This document shows positions 18,807 to 27,519 of a stretch of 64,000 nucleotides of DNA, one piece after another. Numbering within the stretch: position 1 is the first letter of the stretch; each line of letters starts with the position of its first letter. This DNA is from Streptomyces sp. NBC_00353. GTDB lineage: Bacteria; Actinomycetota; Actinomycetes; Streptomycetales; Streptomycetaceae. Location of the stretch: assembly GCF_036108815.1 (NCBI RefSeq), contig NZ_CP107985.1:2790001-2854000 (forward strand), written 5' to 3'. The notes below the pieces were generated by a model that was given only the letters and a program-made list of their open reading frames with translations, was not told the DNA's origin and made no database searches. A program made the position numbers and the translations under genes.

Positions 18807-19533
18807 GGCGGACGCGCCACGACGCCTTGGCCAACTCCTCACCGGGACCGAGGCCAAAGGCATAGCGGACCGGCTCGCCGACGGTGACACCCTCACCGCA
18901 GCGCTCAAGGTCGTCGCGGTCGGCCAGCGGGCAGAGATCCGACGCCTTCTGGAGGCGGTTGCCAGCGGCACCGAGCCAAGGCACCAACAGGTCCTGGCCC
19001 TGCGCGCAATCGAGGGGGCACGGGCTCTGCCGACCACTTTGTCACCGCTCTGGACCATGCCCGGACACCTCGTCCAAAGCGGGCCGCTCACCACCTCGGT
19101 GACCCGCCTCGTGGACAGCGCACGCCACGCAATCACGTGCTCAACCTTCAACTTCCAACGGACTTCAGCGCTTTGGAAGTCATTACGAGAAGCCTCACAG
19201 CGTGACGACATCGCCGTCCGCGTCTATATGGACGCCCGTGCCGCGGACGGCGTCGGACAGCAACGGTCCCCGACGACTGCAGAAGTCGCTGCGCACCTAG
19301 CGCCGGCCGAAGTCTGGCGAACCAAGCAGTTCGACGGCACATACGTCCGCAACCACGCCAAGTTCCTTGCCATCGATCACCACCTTCTCCTGGTGACCAG
19401 CGCGAACTTCTCCTGGAGCGCGGAGAACAACAACGTCGAGTTCGGCGTCCTCATCGACAACCCGAACCTCGCCGAAGCCGTCGAGCGCGAGCTGCGCGAG
19501 GCGGAGGGCGCCCTGTACGAACGGATTTCCTAA
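18799..19533 (+). CDS. drmC: DISARM phospholipase D-like protein DrmC
   Basis: A 244-residue protein that starts at ATG 18799, inside the end of drmB (8-base overlap). The phospholipase D motif NHAKFLAIDHHLLLVTSANFS lies near residue 190, followed by ENNNVEFGVLI. Only one HxK motif is visible, as in nuclease-like single-motif members that dimerise. DrmC belongs to the DISARM core set (drmA, drmB, drmC). In this family the HxK enzyme may act as a nuclease, but its role in DISARM is accessory. Confidence 0.88.
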   Translation: MSEADAPRRLGQLLTGTEAKGIADRLADGDTLTAALKVVAVGQRAEIRRLLEAVASGTEPRHQQVLALRAIEGARALPTTLSPLWTMPGHLVQSGPLTTSVTRLVDSARHAITCSTFNFQRTSALWKSLREASQRDDIAVRVYMDARAADGVGQQRSPTTAEVAAHLAPAEVWRTKQFDGTYVRNHAKFLAIDHHLLLVTSANFSWSAENNNVEFGVLIDNPNLAEAVERELREAEGALYERIS

Positions 19534-19959
19534 CGTCTCGCAGAGCGGACTTCCGGAGCCTCCCTGTCAGAACCAGGCGTCGCCAACCAACCCGAGCTGC
19601 ATGGCCAACAAGCTGCTGGCCCATCAGAACAGGCCGACCACACAGACGATGTCTGGTACCCCGACTACTCCTGGCGCACCATGCGCCACGACGGCATGCC
19701 CTGCTACGGATTCACCCGGTCCCTCTCAGGCCGGTCCCGAGTAATGCCGTCCCCGAGGCCGAGCAGCGCCTCGTCGACCACCTCGGCCAGCTCCGCCATC
19801 GCGCCGTCCTGCCGTCGGGCCGGCACCAGCCTCACCGCGCGCCGGCGAGGCCGGGGTGTCGGTGCCGTTGCCCCGACGGAGTAGCGGAAGGCCGGGGCAG
19901 TTACGGCGCCGAGCTCCACAGGTGTTTCCCGGGAGAGGGCAGCAAGAAACGGGCCCGGG
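19534..19959. other. Stretch without an intact gene after drmC
   Basis: No intact gene is supported. A short in-frame stretch reading VWYPDYSWRTMRHDG and another reading EAEQRLVDHLGQLRHRAV look like gene scraps but match no family I recognise. The segment leads into the first long direct repeat. Confidence 0.4.
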
Positions 19960-20143
19960 CTGCAACAGCCGGTCCACAGGAGTGGACGCATACGGGCCCA
20001 GACAGCTTTGAAGCGAAGCAACATAGCCCAGGATCGCCGGTTAGCCAAACCGGCGATCCCGCGGATCATTGATGGTCCACCGCCACTACCTGCCCCTACG
20101 TCGAAAGGGACCGCCAAGACGGCTGTCAATTCCAAGCGTCGCG
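19960..20143 (+). repeat. Direct repeat copy A with 12-bp hairpin
   Basis: About 180 bases recur in the same orientation at 28316-28488 with high but imperfect identity. The core contains an inverted repeat, GGATCGCCGGTT then AGCCA then AACCGGCGATCC (about 20032-20060). It is perfect in this copy and has one mismatch in the other. Differences between copies do not favour third codon positions in any frame, which argues against a protein. It could be the end of a mobile element, an attachment-like repeat or a structured RNA. Confidence 0.75.
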
Positions 20144-20397
20144 CGTCTGTCAGCGCTCTGCGCTGCCGCAGAGCTCCTGCGAACAGGTGCCGTGAGCACT
20201 CAAGGTCTTGTAAGGCGCGTAGCAGCGTCCCGAGTACACCCGGGCATGGAGTCGACCTTGCACCGGGGGGCTTGCTCATCGCCATCAGCCGCAGCCCGCA
20301 ATGCAGGTGACCTCACTTACGTCACGTGTTGTATTAATTAATTTCCGGGTCGGCACCGTGATCCACAAGCACCGTCTCAACAACCGGAGAATCCGAA

Positions 20398-20673
20398 TTG
20401 CACGGACAGACCAACGAGGTGCAAGGCACCCGTTATAGCCCAACGCACATCCGCGCCACCTGGGACGGAACGGGGAGCGTGCAAGACGCCTCCAGAGCGT
20501 TGGGGTTCTCTCGGGCGAAAGGCTACGACCTGGTGCGTCGCGGGGAGTTCCCCTGCCGCGTGCTACGCATCGGCCGTACAACACGCGTCGTCACCGCATC
20601 CTTGCTCCGCGTCCTGGAAAGCGGAGAGCCGGAGTACAACGGTGCCCTCGCCGGACACTGCACGCCGTCGTAG
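20398..20673 (+). CDS. Excisionase-like helix-turn-helix protein
   Basis: A TTG start with GGAGA seven bases upstream gives 91 residues. The middle reads SVQDASRALGFSRAKGYDLVRRGEFPCRVLRIG, a winged helix-turn-helix of the AlpA/excisionase type, followed by RVVTASLLRVLE. Such proteins direct excision of integrative elements or regulate them. No intact integrase is next to it, only a broken serine recombinase at 21573. A strong terminator follows at 20692. An AT-rich promoter-like stretch (TTAATTAATTT) lies 60 bases upstream. Confidence 0.75.
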   Translation: MHGQTNEVQGTRYSPTHIRATWDGTGSVQDASRALGFSRAKGYDLVRRGEFPCRVLRIGRTTRVVTASLLRVLESGEPEYNGALAGHCTPS

Positions 20674-20691
20674 CCCGCCGTGCGCAGACGC

Positions 20692-20713
20692 CCCGCCGGA
20701 GTTTTCCGGCGGG
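20692..20713 (+). terminator. Rho-independent-type terminator
   Basis: Nine-base stem CCCGCCGGA / TCCGGCGGG with loop GTTT, 19 bases after the HTH gene stop, followed by the pyrimidine-rich CTTCGTCGTC. Confidence 0.7.
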
Positions 20714-20811
20714 CTTCGTCGTCTCAAAGGCGGCAGCAGTGCGCCCGTCCGACAGATGAGCCGGCCGGCACTTCGCTTCTGCCATTGAACGGCGGGGGCC
20801 GCCGCGCCGTC

Positions 20812-21423
20812 TCACTCAGAGGCGAGACACGCATCCGGTACCCCGCGTTCACCAAGCAGTGTCCTGAGCGACGAGACCGGATCCGGTGCAGCGGTGATAG
20901 CGGTGACCTCCGTATCGCTGATCCGGATGGTCGGGTCGTGCACGGGCGGCAGCAGATCCGCCAGTGCGTCCCTGAAGGCGCGTTGCCGATGGCGCCCGCC
21001 CTCGCCAGGGAACAACGGCGGCTTCGGCTTGCCGAAGCCGCCGCCGGGTTCACGCCCGGTCAGAGCCTGCGAGCGGGCCAACCATCGAGAAGCGTCGAAG
21101 CCGAGCTTCACGCCTGCCGGGTAGTACTCCAGCGTCAGAGCGCGGGCTGCGGTGAAGTGCTGCTTCTCGTCAACCTCCAGGATCTGCTGCTGCCCGTTCT
21201 CGTAGGTCAGCAGGACGTCCAGGCTCCGCCGCTCGCGAGAAGGGGCCTGCTCCGGCAGGACCAGCCCAGTGAGCGCGCCGTAGATGGCCGCGACCGTCTC
21301 CCACATGCCGACGCACTCGGTCCGCCCTGGCCGCCGCAACCAGGTCGGACAGCTCTCTGGTTCAATCTCCGCCTTGACCACGTCAGGCAGTAGGCGGGTT
21401 ATGCCGTCCTGCAACTCCTTCAC
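20812..21423 (-). CDS. Hypothetical protein with nuclease-like core
   Basis: A GTG start with GAGAGG upstream gives 203 residues. A beta hairpin-like stretch reads LDVLLTYENGQQQILEVDEKQHF. Its spacing of acidic residues (D at about 69, E-x-D-E about 17 later, then K) resembles a PD-(D/E)xK or Vsr-type nuclease core. The rest reads AALTLEYYP, GGGFGKPKPP and DALADLLPPVHDP. I do not recognise the family with confidence, and the nuclease idea is inference from this motif alone. It sits between an excisionase-like gene and a recombinase remnant. Confidence 0.6.
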   Translation of the reverse strand: MKELQDGITRLLPDVVKAEIEPESCPTWLRRPGRTECVGMWETVAAIYGALTGLVLPEQAPSRERRSLDVLLTYENGQQQILEVDEKQHFTAARALTLEYYPAGVKLGFDASRWLARSQALTGREPGGGFGKPKPPLFPGEGGRHRQRAFRDALADLLPPVHDPTIRISDTEVTAITAAPDPVSSLRTLLGERGVPDACLASE

Positions 21424-21572
21424 ACCGACACCCTCTCACCTGATAAACCATCCGAGTATCGGCGACGCCTCTGACACCGACTCGCTCTCGTTGGCCCTGC
21501 CTCCGGCCTTCCAGCACGGCCAGGCAGCGCCGCCCACATACGTCCACCAGCTTCCGCGCGCGTGGTCGAATG

Positions 21573-21960
21573 CCGATCGCGGGTCCAGACCAGCCAGTGG
21601 GCTGGCGAGTTCTGCACGTCATCGAGCAGGGCAGCATCGTCATCTCCACTATGGAAGGGCAGGCGATATTCGGGATGTTGTCCGTGCTCGCCGGACCCCA
21701 GCGCGAGCTGATCGTGGCGAACACCACCGACGGGCTCGCCTCCGCGAGGGCCCGCGGCCGGTCCGGGAGCCCGGGCCCAAGTTCACTCCCCACCAGGCCA
21801 AGCTCGCCCAGCAGCTCTACGACGCCCGGGAGAAGACCGTCCAGCAGATCGCATACCTGTTCTGTTCGGAGTGCCCCTGGTCCTCGGCCTACGGACACCT
21901 CGACAGGAAGACTGTGCCCCGCCAGCCGAAATCGCAGATCCCGCTCGCTGAGTCCCTGAC
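21573..21960 (+). pseudogene. Serine recombinase (resolvase/invertase) remnant
   Basis: Two frames carry pieces of one protein. The first reads GMLSVLAGPQRELIVANTTDGLASARARGR, the end of the catalytic domain and start of helix E. After a frame change near 21770 it continues GPKFTPHQAKLAQQLYDAREKTVQQIAYLF, the DNA-binding HTH of resolvases. The N-terminal half with the active-site serine is missing. It is a dead copy, probably the former recombinase of the element. Confidence 0.75.
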
Positions 21961-22019
21961 GGCTACCTTGCGTTTGGGAGCAGAGGGGAGTTCGGGGCCT
22001 GTTTTTCTGGTCTCCCCTG

Positions 22020-23030
22020 TTAGTTGGTGCTGGCGTTGTGCAGGTGTTCACCGAAGAATCCCACGACGATCAGGCCGCTTTGATCCGTGTCATCGAGGTA
22101 GTGCAAGCGCGGTGCAGGTGGCGCTCCGTCGCCGATGCGGATGTGTTCCAGCATTGCCGCGTATCCCGACGGGTCGATGTCCTCGGGGACCCGGAGTCTC
22201 CTGTCAGCCTTGCCGCGAGGGCTGCTGCTGGCGAACTTCCCCTCGTTCAGAATCACCTTGACTGGTGAGAGCAACGGGGATGGGCGGCTGCCGCAGTACG
22301 CCCTCAGGTTGGCGAAGTCAGGGCCCGCCCCGCGGCCGCGCGCCCTGGTCAGATTCTTATCCTCGGCGTACGTCTGGATCATCGCGAGGGCGTCTGCAAG
22401 GCGATTCCTCCAGAGCGACGCCTTTTGATGGTGCTCCAGCCGTTCGGCCTCGTCAGGGTCAGCGGTGATCACGAGCAGCGTGCAATAGTGCTTCGCTTGT
22501 TCGAGGACGCCGCAAAGGGTGGGTGCATCCAACCTCAGCTGGAGGGCCTCCGCGTCTCCCACCACAATGCCGTCCTCCTGCCGGGGTCGCAGGCGTGCGA
22601 TGGCAGTGTCACGGGCGCGCAGGGCTGCGTCTCGCTCCTCCTCTGCAGCTCTGAGCAGCTCGGCGAGGCTGCCCCGCTCCTTCTCCGCCGCCCTGAGCTG
22701 AGCTTCCAACTCAGCGACCTCGGGTTCCTTCGGCAGGTGCTGCACTTCCTGCACCAATTCAGGGATCATCGATTCGAGTTTCGCTTTGAGGTCATCATGC
22801 TGGTCGATCACTTTGGCGTAGGACCTTGCCCTAGTCTCGGCCTCGCGGCGCGCGTCCCTTTCCATTTCAGCAAGGTGCTGGTACTTCGCGGTCTCCTTCC
22901 TGTATTCCTCCACGAGTGCCTTGGACAGGTTCTTAACGTTCTCGTCGAGCAACGCCAGCTCAGCATGGGCCTTGATGTTGCAGTGCTGCTCTGCTGCAGG
23001 GCCAAACGGGCTCCGCGCTATCGGGTTCAT
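22020..23030 (-). CDS. Coiled-coil hypothetical protein
   Basis: This 336-residue protein starts at ATG 23030 after GAGGGGG. Residues 20-155 are strongly helical, with heptad-like runs (LVEEYRKETAKYQHLAEME, LEAQLRAAEKERGSLAELL), and should form a long coiled coil. Residues 165-230 are helical and residues 240-336 are mixed, ending GLIVVGFFGEHLHNASTN. That ending reminds me of uncharacterised Streptomyces proteins. There is no signal or membrane segment. Its position beside the SPARDA genes and recombinase remnants makes a mobile-element or defence role possible but unproven. Confidence 0.6.
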   Translation of the reverse strand: MNPIARSPFGPAAEQHCNIKAHAELALLDENVKNLSKALVEEYRKETAKYQHLAEMERDARREAETRARSYAKVIDQHDDLKAKLESMIPELVQEVQHLPKEPEVAELEAQLRAAEKERGSLAELLRAAEEERDAALRARDTAIARLRPRQEDGIVVGDAEALQLRLDAPTLCGVLEQAKHYCTLLVITADPDEAERLEHHQKASLWRNRLADALAMIQTYAEDKNLTRARGRGAGPDFANLRAYCGSRPSPLLSPVKVILNEGKFASSSPRGKADRRLRVPEDIDPSGYAAMLEHIRIGDGAPPAPRLHYLDDTDQSGLIVVGFFGEHLHNASTN

Positions 23031-23102
23031 GCATCCCCCTCAACGTCTGTGTGGGGTCGATCGTATGGGCGGAGCGTGACGGCCCTGACCAGTACCGGCG
23101 AG

Positions 23103-23695
23103 TTACTTGTCCCCTGGTGTCTGAGTCACTGAACTCTCCGGAGTTGTCGGCTGATGCGTGAGCTTGAGTCCAGTGCCGGCAAGGCACCCGCCGCTCAGGT
23201 CTGGGCGGAGCTGAATATGACGCAGACCCCAGCGGAGGGTGCGTTCGAGATGGTCGTCGTCGGTGAAGGCGGTGTTGGCCAGCGGACCGCGCCTTAACAG
23301 CGACCAGACACCTCCACCGGTTTCAGATCTGGTGCGTAGGAGGGTAATTGGGCAATAGCGAACCAGTCGAGTTTGTTCGCGTACTCGCGCATCCCGGCGG
23401 ACCGGCGGGTGTTGAGGTCGTCCCAGATCAGGACGATAGGGGCTTTGAGCTGGATGTGGGGCGCAGGACCAGGTCGCGGTAGTCGGTCCAAGCGAGGCTG
23501 TTGCGTACTGCACCCCGGTGCTTGCGGTGCTGGCGCAGCCGGTAGATTAACCGGGAGGAGTCGCCCGGCCGGTAGCAGCACATGGCGGCGATCGACCAGC
23601 GCGCCAGGACCGGCCGCGCACCCGCACCACGGGCGTGCGACGCGCCGGAACGGATCGGCGTGCGGGCCGGGCCAGCGGAAAGCGAATCGCCCGGT
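23103..23695 (-). pseudogene. IS630-family transposase, multiply frameshifted
   Basis: The DDE region reads HIQLKAPIVLIWDDLNTRRSAGMREY and then LPSYAPDLKPVE. After a one-base loss near 23312 it continues GVWSLLRRGPLAN and RPDLSGGCLAGTGL. Upstream, AAMCCYRPGDSSRLIYRLR lies in another frame, so at least three frame changes are needed. This is the standard IS630 catalytic core, now inactive. Its upstream (5') end lies within ten bases of the Argonaute stop. Confidence 0.8.
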
Positions 23696-23702
23696 CGGCT
23701 GA

Positions 23703-25148
23703 CTACATGTAGTGGGCGTAGCGGGTGGCGACAGCCTGGTCGGGCGGGCAGAAGCGCAGGACGGATTTGACCTGGTTGGCCGTGCGCAGGGTGACGGGGA
23801 GGCGCCCGTCGAGGCGGGTCTGGTTCCAGTTCATCTTGGTCAGGGCGAGGACTTCGGCGGCCAGTTCGCGGGGGTTGCGGGTGGGGGTCACGGGCCTGAT
23901 GCCGATCGGGCGCGGAATGTACATGCCGGGGTAGGTTCGGTAGAACTCGATGCTGCCGGTGGCGTACAGCGCGAGTTCGCGTTCGCCGAGGGTGACGAGC
24001 AGGGGCGGTGCGTCTCCGGGACGGAAGGCTGCGGCTCCTTCGCTGCTGGTGATCCAGCTCATCTCCAGCGTGTCGATGAACCGTTCGTCCGCGGCGTCTT
24101 GAAAGCCGCCTGCCTCGTCGTCGGTGAAGGCCGAGGTCTTGTGCAGCACGATGCGCGCGGGTGCGGTGTGGTGCTCGCGCCGATAGGCGTCCAGGGCGTG
24201 GACCAGGAGGGCGTGCGCGTCGGCGCGGGCCAGGTGGGGCTGGCGGTCGGTGCGGCTGATCCTCGCCGGCCCTCCGCGCACGATCACGCCGTCCCCGCGT
24301 TCGTTGAATACCTGCGCGACGGAGGTGCTCAGAGAGCTCCCGTCGTCGCTGCGGTAGAAGGCGACACCGACGTAGCAGGTCGTGAGGTCAGCGGGACTGC
24401 GCAGGAGGCGCCACGGGACTCCACCGGCCTTGTAGTAGAGGGCGACGTGCAGGTTCCAGGCCCGGCTGGCCTCGTCCTGGCGACTGTGACCCTCGGGAGG
24501 CCGGGTGGCTTCGTCCCAGGTGCTGCGTCGGATGATCTGGATGGGCTGGCGCAGGTGCAGCAGCCGGGCTTTGAGCAGGTCGTGGAAGTTGGCGAACTGG
24601 GCCGGGGGCGGCTCGTCGAGCGCGTCCCGGGCTGGAAGCTCGTCGGCCTCCTTCGGGCCGCGGGCTGATCGGCCGGCGGTGTCGATGAGCTGCTCGGGTC
24701 TGGCGACCAGGAGGACGTCGACACGGTTCTCGTCAGCCAGGGTCCTGATCTCTTCCGCGTAAATGCTCACGGCCTTGGTCAGGGCTGCCGGCTGGCCGGC
24801 GGTCTCGATGGCGCGCAGGTCGCGGCTGCTGATCGCCCGCGTGTTGCGGTCGCTGAAGACAAGGGTGGTGTGCAGACCGCGGTCGGTGTCGCAGCCGGGG
24901 AATTCCGGGAAGAGATGCGGGTACTTCTCGTCCTTGGCCGCGATGGGTTCCCGGCAGCGCTCCAGCCATCGGCGCAGCCCGTCGAGTTGGTCCGCAGGAC
25001 CGACCAGGCCGACGCGGATCGCCCTGGGCGCGTCGGCCGCGCCGAGATCGGCGGGGCCGTAGTTCGTGATCCCGAACCGTGGATCGATGTGCCGGGCCGC
25101 TCCGCCGAATTCCAGTTCTGGTTCGTCAAGGATCACCGAGCTGATCAC
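23703..25148 (-). CDS. Short prokaryotic Argonaute (MID-PIWI), SPARDA type
   Basis: This 481-residue protein begins with a GTG that overlaps the stop of the upstream gene (GTGA). The MID-like half includes VGPADQLDGLRRWLERC and LHTTLVFSDRN. The PIWI half includes WNLHVALYYKAGGVPWRL, TCYVGVAFYRS, PARIVLHKTSAFTDDE, GSIEFYRTYPGMYIPRPIGI and VLALTKMNWNQTRLDGRLPVTLR. There is no PAZ domain. The usual first catalytic Asp is replaced in YVGVAFY, so slicing is not expected. Short Argonautes use guide RNA to sense invader DNA and then activate a partner effector, here the DUF4365-APAZ protein. Confidence 0.88.
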   Translation of the reverse strand: MISSVILDEPELEFGGAARHIDPRFGITNYGPADLGAADAPRAIRVGLVGPADQLDGLRRWLERCREPIAAKDEKYPHLFPEFPGCDTDRGLHTTLVFSDRNTRAISSRDLRAIETAGQPAALTKAVSIYAEEIRTLADENRVDVLLVARPEQLIDTAGRSARGPKEADELPARDALDEPPPAQFANFHDLLKARLLHLRQPIQIIRRSTWDEATRPPEGHSRQDEASRAWNLHVALYYKAGGVPWRLLRSPADLTTCYVGVAFYRSDDGSSLSTSVAQVFNERGDGVIVRGGPARISRTDRQPHLARADAHALLVHALDAYRREHHTAPARIVLHKTSAFTDDEAGGFQDAADERFIDTLEMSWITSSEGAAAFRPGDAPPLLVTLGERELALYATGSIEFYRTYPGMYIPRPIGIRPVTPTRNPRELAAEVLALTKMNWNQTRLDGRLPVTLRTANQVKSVLRFCPPDQAVATRYAHYM

Positions 25149-26635
25149 CGGCCTCGCCTCGCACCGCTCGCCCGTCCCTGACGGGGCGTCCGCAGCCCTG
25201 CAGACCTGGCTTTGCTTCCAGGGCTTCTTCGCCGAGGAGCGCCCTCGTCGCTCTCGCCGTCCTGGAGCAGGCTGAGGAGATCCTGGGTGTCCGCATCCGC
25301 GACAGCCAGTACAGCGTCCAGACTTTCCTGGCCTCCGGCGGACGGGTCCTGGTCGTCCTCGGGTGCGGCCCCGGACGGCGCCGGCCCCCACAACAGGTCG
25401 TCGACACCGCGCTCGACCGTCATGGTGGCCAGCTCGCCGAACTGGACGGGCCGTGCGTCCGTGAACAAGTCGGCTTCCTGGCGCAGGTAGTTGGCCCACA
25501 TGCGGGTCCAGCCTCGGACCGCCGGATGTCGGTCGAGACGTTTGATCCCCGCCAGGAGCCGGTCGGCGAAAGGGTATTCGGTGTACCCGTCGGTGGTGAA
25601 GCAGTAGTCCGGTTCCAGCTGGCAGTACCAGACACCGTCCAGGCGCCGGAATCTCGTGCGCAGTGCCGCGTGGTGGTAGTAGCCGACGCGCTGTGGGTCG
25701 GACTTCGAGGTGTGTGGACCGAACACGGTCCGGCCGCGTGAGCCGGGTCCCTTGCCCGCCTTGCGAGGCCCCAGGTGCGAGGTCGCGCGAAAGTGCATGT
25801 GCTTGCGGTCCTTGTGCCACCGCAGTTCCGGATAGGAGCCCTGAACCGTCCGGGAGAGCAGGTCAGCGAAGCGGTGCTGGGTGTCGAGGTCGTCGCTGTC
25901 CGCCCACTCTCTGGTCTCGTGCCGCTCGGGATCTCCGTCGCAGAGCACCCGCAAAGGCGAGTCCCGCAGGTCGTGGAACGACAGGACCAGGTTGTCCCGC
26001 AGGATCCAGCCGGACTCACGCCGGCCCTGCGTCTCCAGTGCGCCACCGGCCGCGCGGTAGTCAGTGAAGGCCGTCGGGGCCAGATGCACGGTCGGCGGCA
26101 TCTCGATGACGGGCAGCAGGTTCGTGGTCAGCACTTCGGTGATCGACGCGGGCCGCAGGTACAGGCCCGTCGTCCGCGGCATCGCCAAGCGCAGCAGTGC
26201 CTGGGCGGCGTCCCGGTCGAAGCGCTGGGTGTGCTTGTCGATGTCCACGCGGCGGGCAGCACGGCTGACCGCGTCCGGGAACGCCGCCTTGACCTCCACC
26301 CACCACGCCTCATGACTCCCGGGGTGGGAAAAGACCAGGATGACCGGCGAGTTGCCGGACAGCCAGTGATCAAGATCGCGCTGGTCGCAGAGGTAGTGGA
26401 AGCCGTCGTCCGTCTCGCCAGAGAAGCGTCGGTCCTGCGCTTTGCTCTGGACCAGCAGGGTCAGGTTCAGCACGGCACGGCTGTCGGGGTCGACCAGATC
26501 GATGTGTCCGTCGATGCCGTGATCGACGCGCCGGGGATGGAAGAGGTGGCCCATCTCCAGGCAGCGTCGTTCGATCAGGGCGATGCCTTTCTCACCGATG
26601 AATGTCTGGCGCGTCACGGTCTTGCGATCAGCCAT
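25145..26635 (-). CDS. DUF4365 nuclease - APAZ effector partner of short Argonaute (DREN-APAZ)
   Basis: ATG 26635 follows AGGAGG at eight bases, and the product has 496 residues. Residues 10-170 match the DUF4365 nuclease fold: GEKGIALIERRC, VDHGIDGHIDLVD and LLVQSKAQ supply the D...QxK-type metal site of PD-(D/E)xK enzymes. From about 200 to 440 lies the APAZ-like region (VIEMPPTVHLAPTAF, LRWHKDRKHMHFRATSHLG, WYCQLEPDYCFTTDG) that docks on short Argonautes. The pair matches SPARDA, in which target recognition unleashes indiscriminate DNase/RNase activity and abortive defence. The C-terminal 30 residues are a basic low-complexity tail. Confidence 0.85.
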   Translation of the reverse strand: MADRKTVTRQTFIGEKGIALIERRCLEMGHLFHPRRVDHGIDGHIDLVDPDSRAVLNLTLLVQSKAQDRRFSGETDDGFHYLCDQRDLDHWLSGNSPVILVFSHPGSHEAWWVEVKAAFPDAVSRAARRVDIDKHTQRFDRDAAQALLRLAMPRTTGLYLRPASITEVLTTNLLPVIEMPPTVHLAPTAFTDYRAAGGALETQGRRESGWILRDNLVLSFHDLRDSPLRVLCDGDPERHETREWADSDDLDTQHRFADLLSRTVQGSYPELRWHKDRKHMHFRATSHLGPRKAGKGPGSRGRTVFGPHTSKSDPQRVGYYHHAALRTRFRRLDGVWYCQLEPDYCFTTDGYTEYPFADRLLAGIKRLDRHPAVRGWTRMWANYLRQEADLFTDARPVQFGELATMTVERGVDDLLWGPAPSGAAPEDDQDPSAGGQESLDAVLAVADADTQDLLSLLQDGESDEGAPRRRSPGSKARSAGLRTPRQGRASGARRGR

Positions 26636-26904
26636 GGCCCCACCCTCCTTGCTGAACACGACCCGTCGACGAGGAGCCGACCGAGGTGCCCATTCAGGGT
26701 ATGCGGCACCACTGACAGTCAGGCCCGACAACGTCCCCGGAGGCTGCCTTTGATGGAGGTCGAACAGCGGGGGCTGCCATAGGGCCGGGCCGCCGCCCTG
26801 GTACGTCCGGTCCCCTGGGGAAGGCCACCGACGAATCGGCACCCGACCGCCACTTCTGCACGGGCCGGAAGCGGACGAATGCTCGTCGCACCTAGGGTGC
26901 TCCC

Positions 26905-27453
26905 ATGCTTGACGACGTGACCATTCAGAAGGCCACAGCCGCTCTGCTCTCCGCACCCCACTCCCTCAGCCGCTCTGCTACCGCCCTGCCCACGACCGCA
27001 GGGGTGTACGCCTGGTGGGCGCCGCCCGAGGTCCTGGCTTCCTTCCCCGGACCGGTTAACTCGGGCGATGCCGGACGCCGACTGCTCTACCTGGGCAGGG
27101 CCAGCCGACTGCGGTCCCGCGTCGTGTCAAACCACCTGAGGGACTCCGGACGGTCCACCCTGCGCCGGACCCTGGCCGGACTCCTATTGCCAACCGAGGG
27201 CTATCGCACTACCTGGACCGACCGCGTCGTCCTGCTCCCCAAGGACGAGCAGCGCCTCACCCACTGGATGCACGAACACCTCACCCTCACCTGGAGTGAG
27301 CACGCCGACCCCGTCCCAGTGGAGAAGGAACTGATCTCCAATCTGCACCCACCACTAAATGTCGACGGAGCGGAGCATGGTGCCACCCGGGACAGCGTCA
27401 AACAGGCACGAGCCTTCTACTACGCCAGTGCCGGCCCGCGTCCGGACAAGTAG
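26905..27453 (+). CDS. GIY-YIG nuclease-family protein
   Basis: This 182-residue protein is divergent from the SPARDA effector. The GIY half is GVYAWWAP near residue 33, the YIG half is LLYLGRA near 60, followed by RSRVVSNHL with the conserved Arg. The Glu of the active site is in VEKELISNLHPPLN near 145. The fold cuts DNA through a metal-dependent mechanism. Members of this size are found as stand-alone genes in Streptomyces, sometimes near defence genes. Whether it belongs to the SPARDA locus is unknown. Confidence 0.75.
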   Translation: MLDDVTIQKATAALLSAPHSLSRSATALPTTAGVYAWWAPPEVLASFPGPVNSGDAGRRLLYLGRASRLRSRVVSNHLRDSGRSTLRRTLAGLLLPTEGYRTTWTDRVVLLPKDEQRLTHWMHEHLTLTWSEHADPVPVEKELISNLHPPLNVDGAEHGATRDSVKQARAFYYASAGPRPDK

Positions 27454-27519
27454 CCGGCATTCGCTAATCGGCCCTCGGCGGCCTCGTCGACGCTCCTCTG
27501 CCACCGCATTGCCCTCAGC

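Noticed and set aside
25149..25820. Upstream extension of the Argonaute frame
   Set aside because: It overlaps the effector gene and is Arg/Pro-rich; the GTG at 25148 with stop overlap is the natural start.
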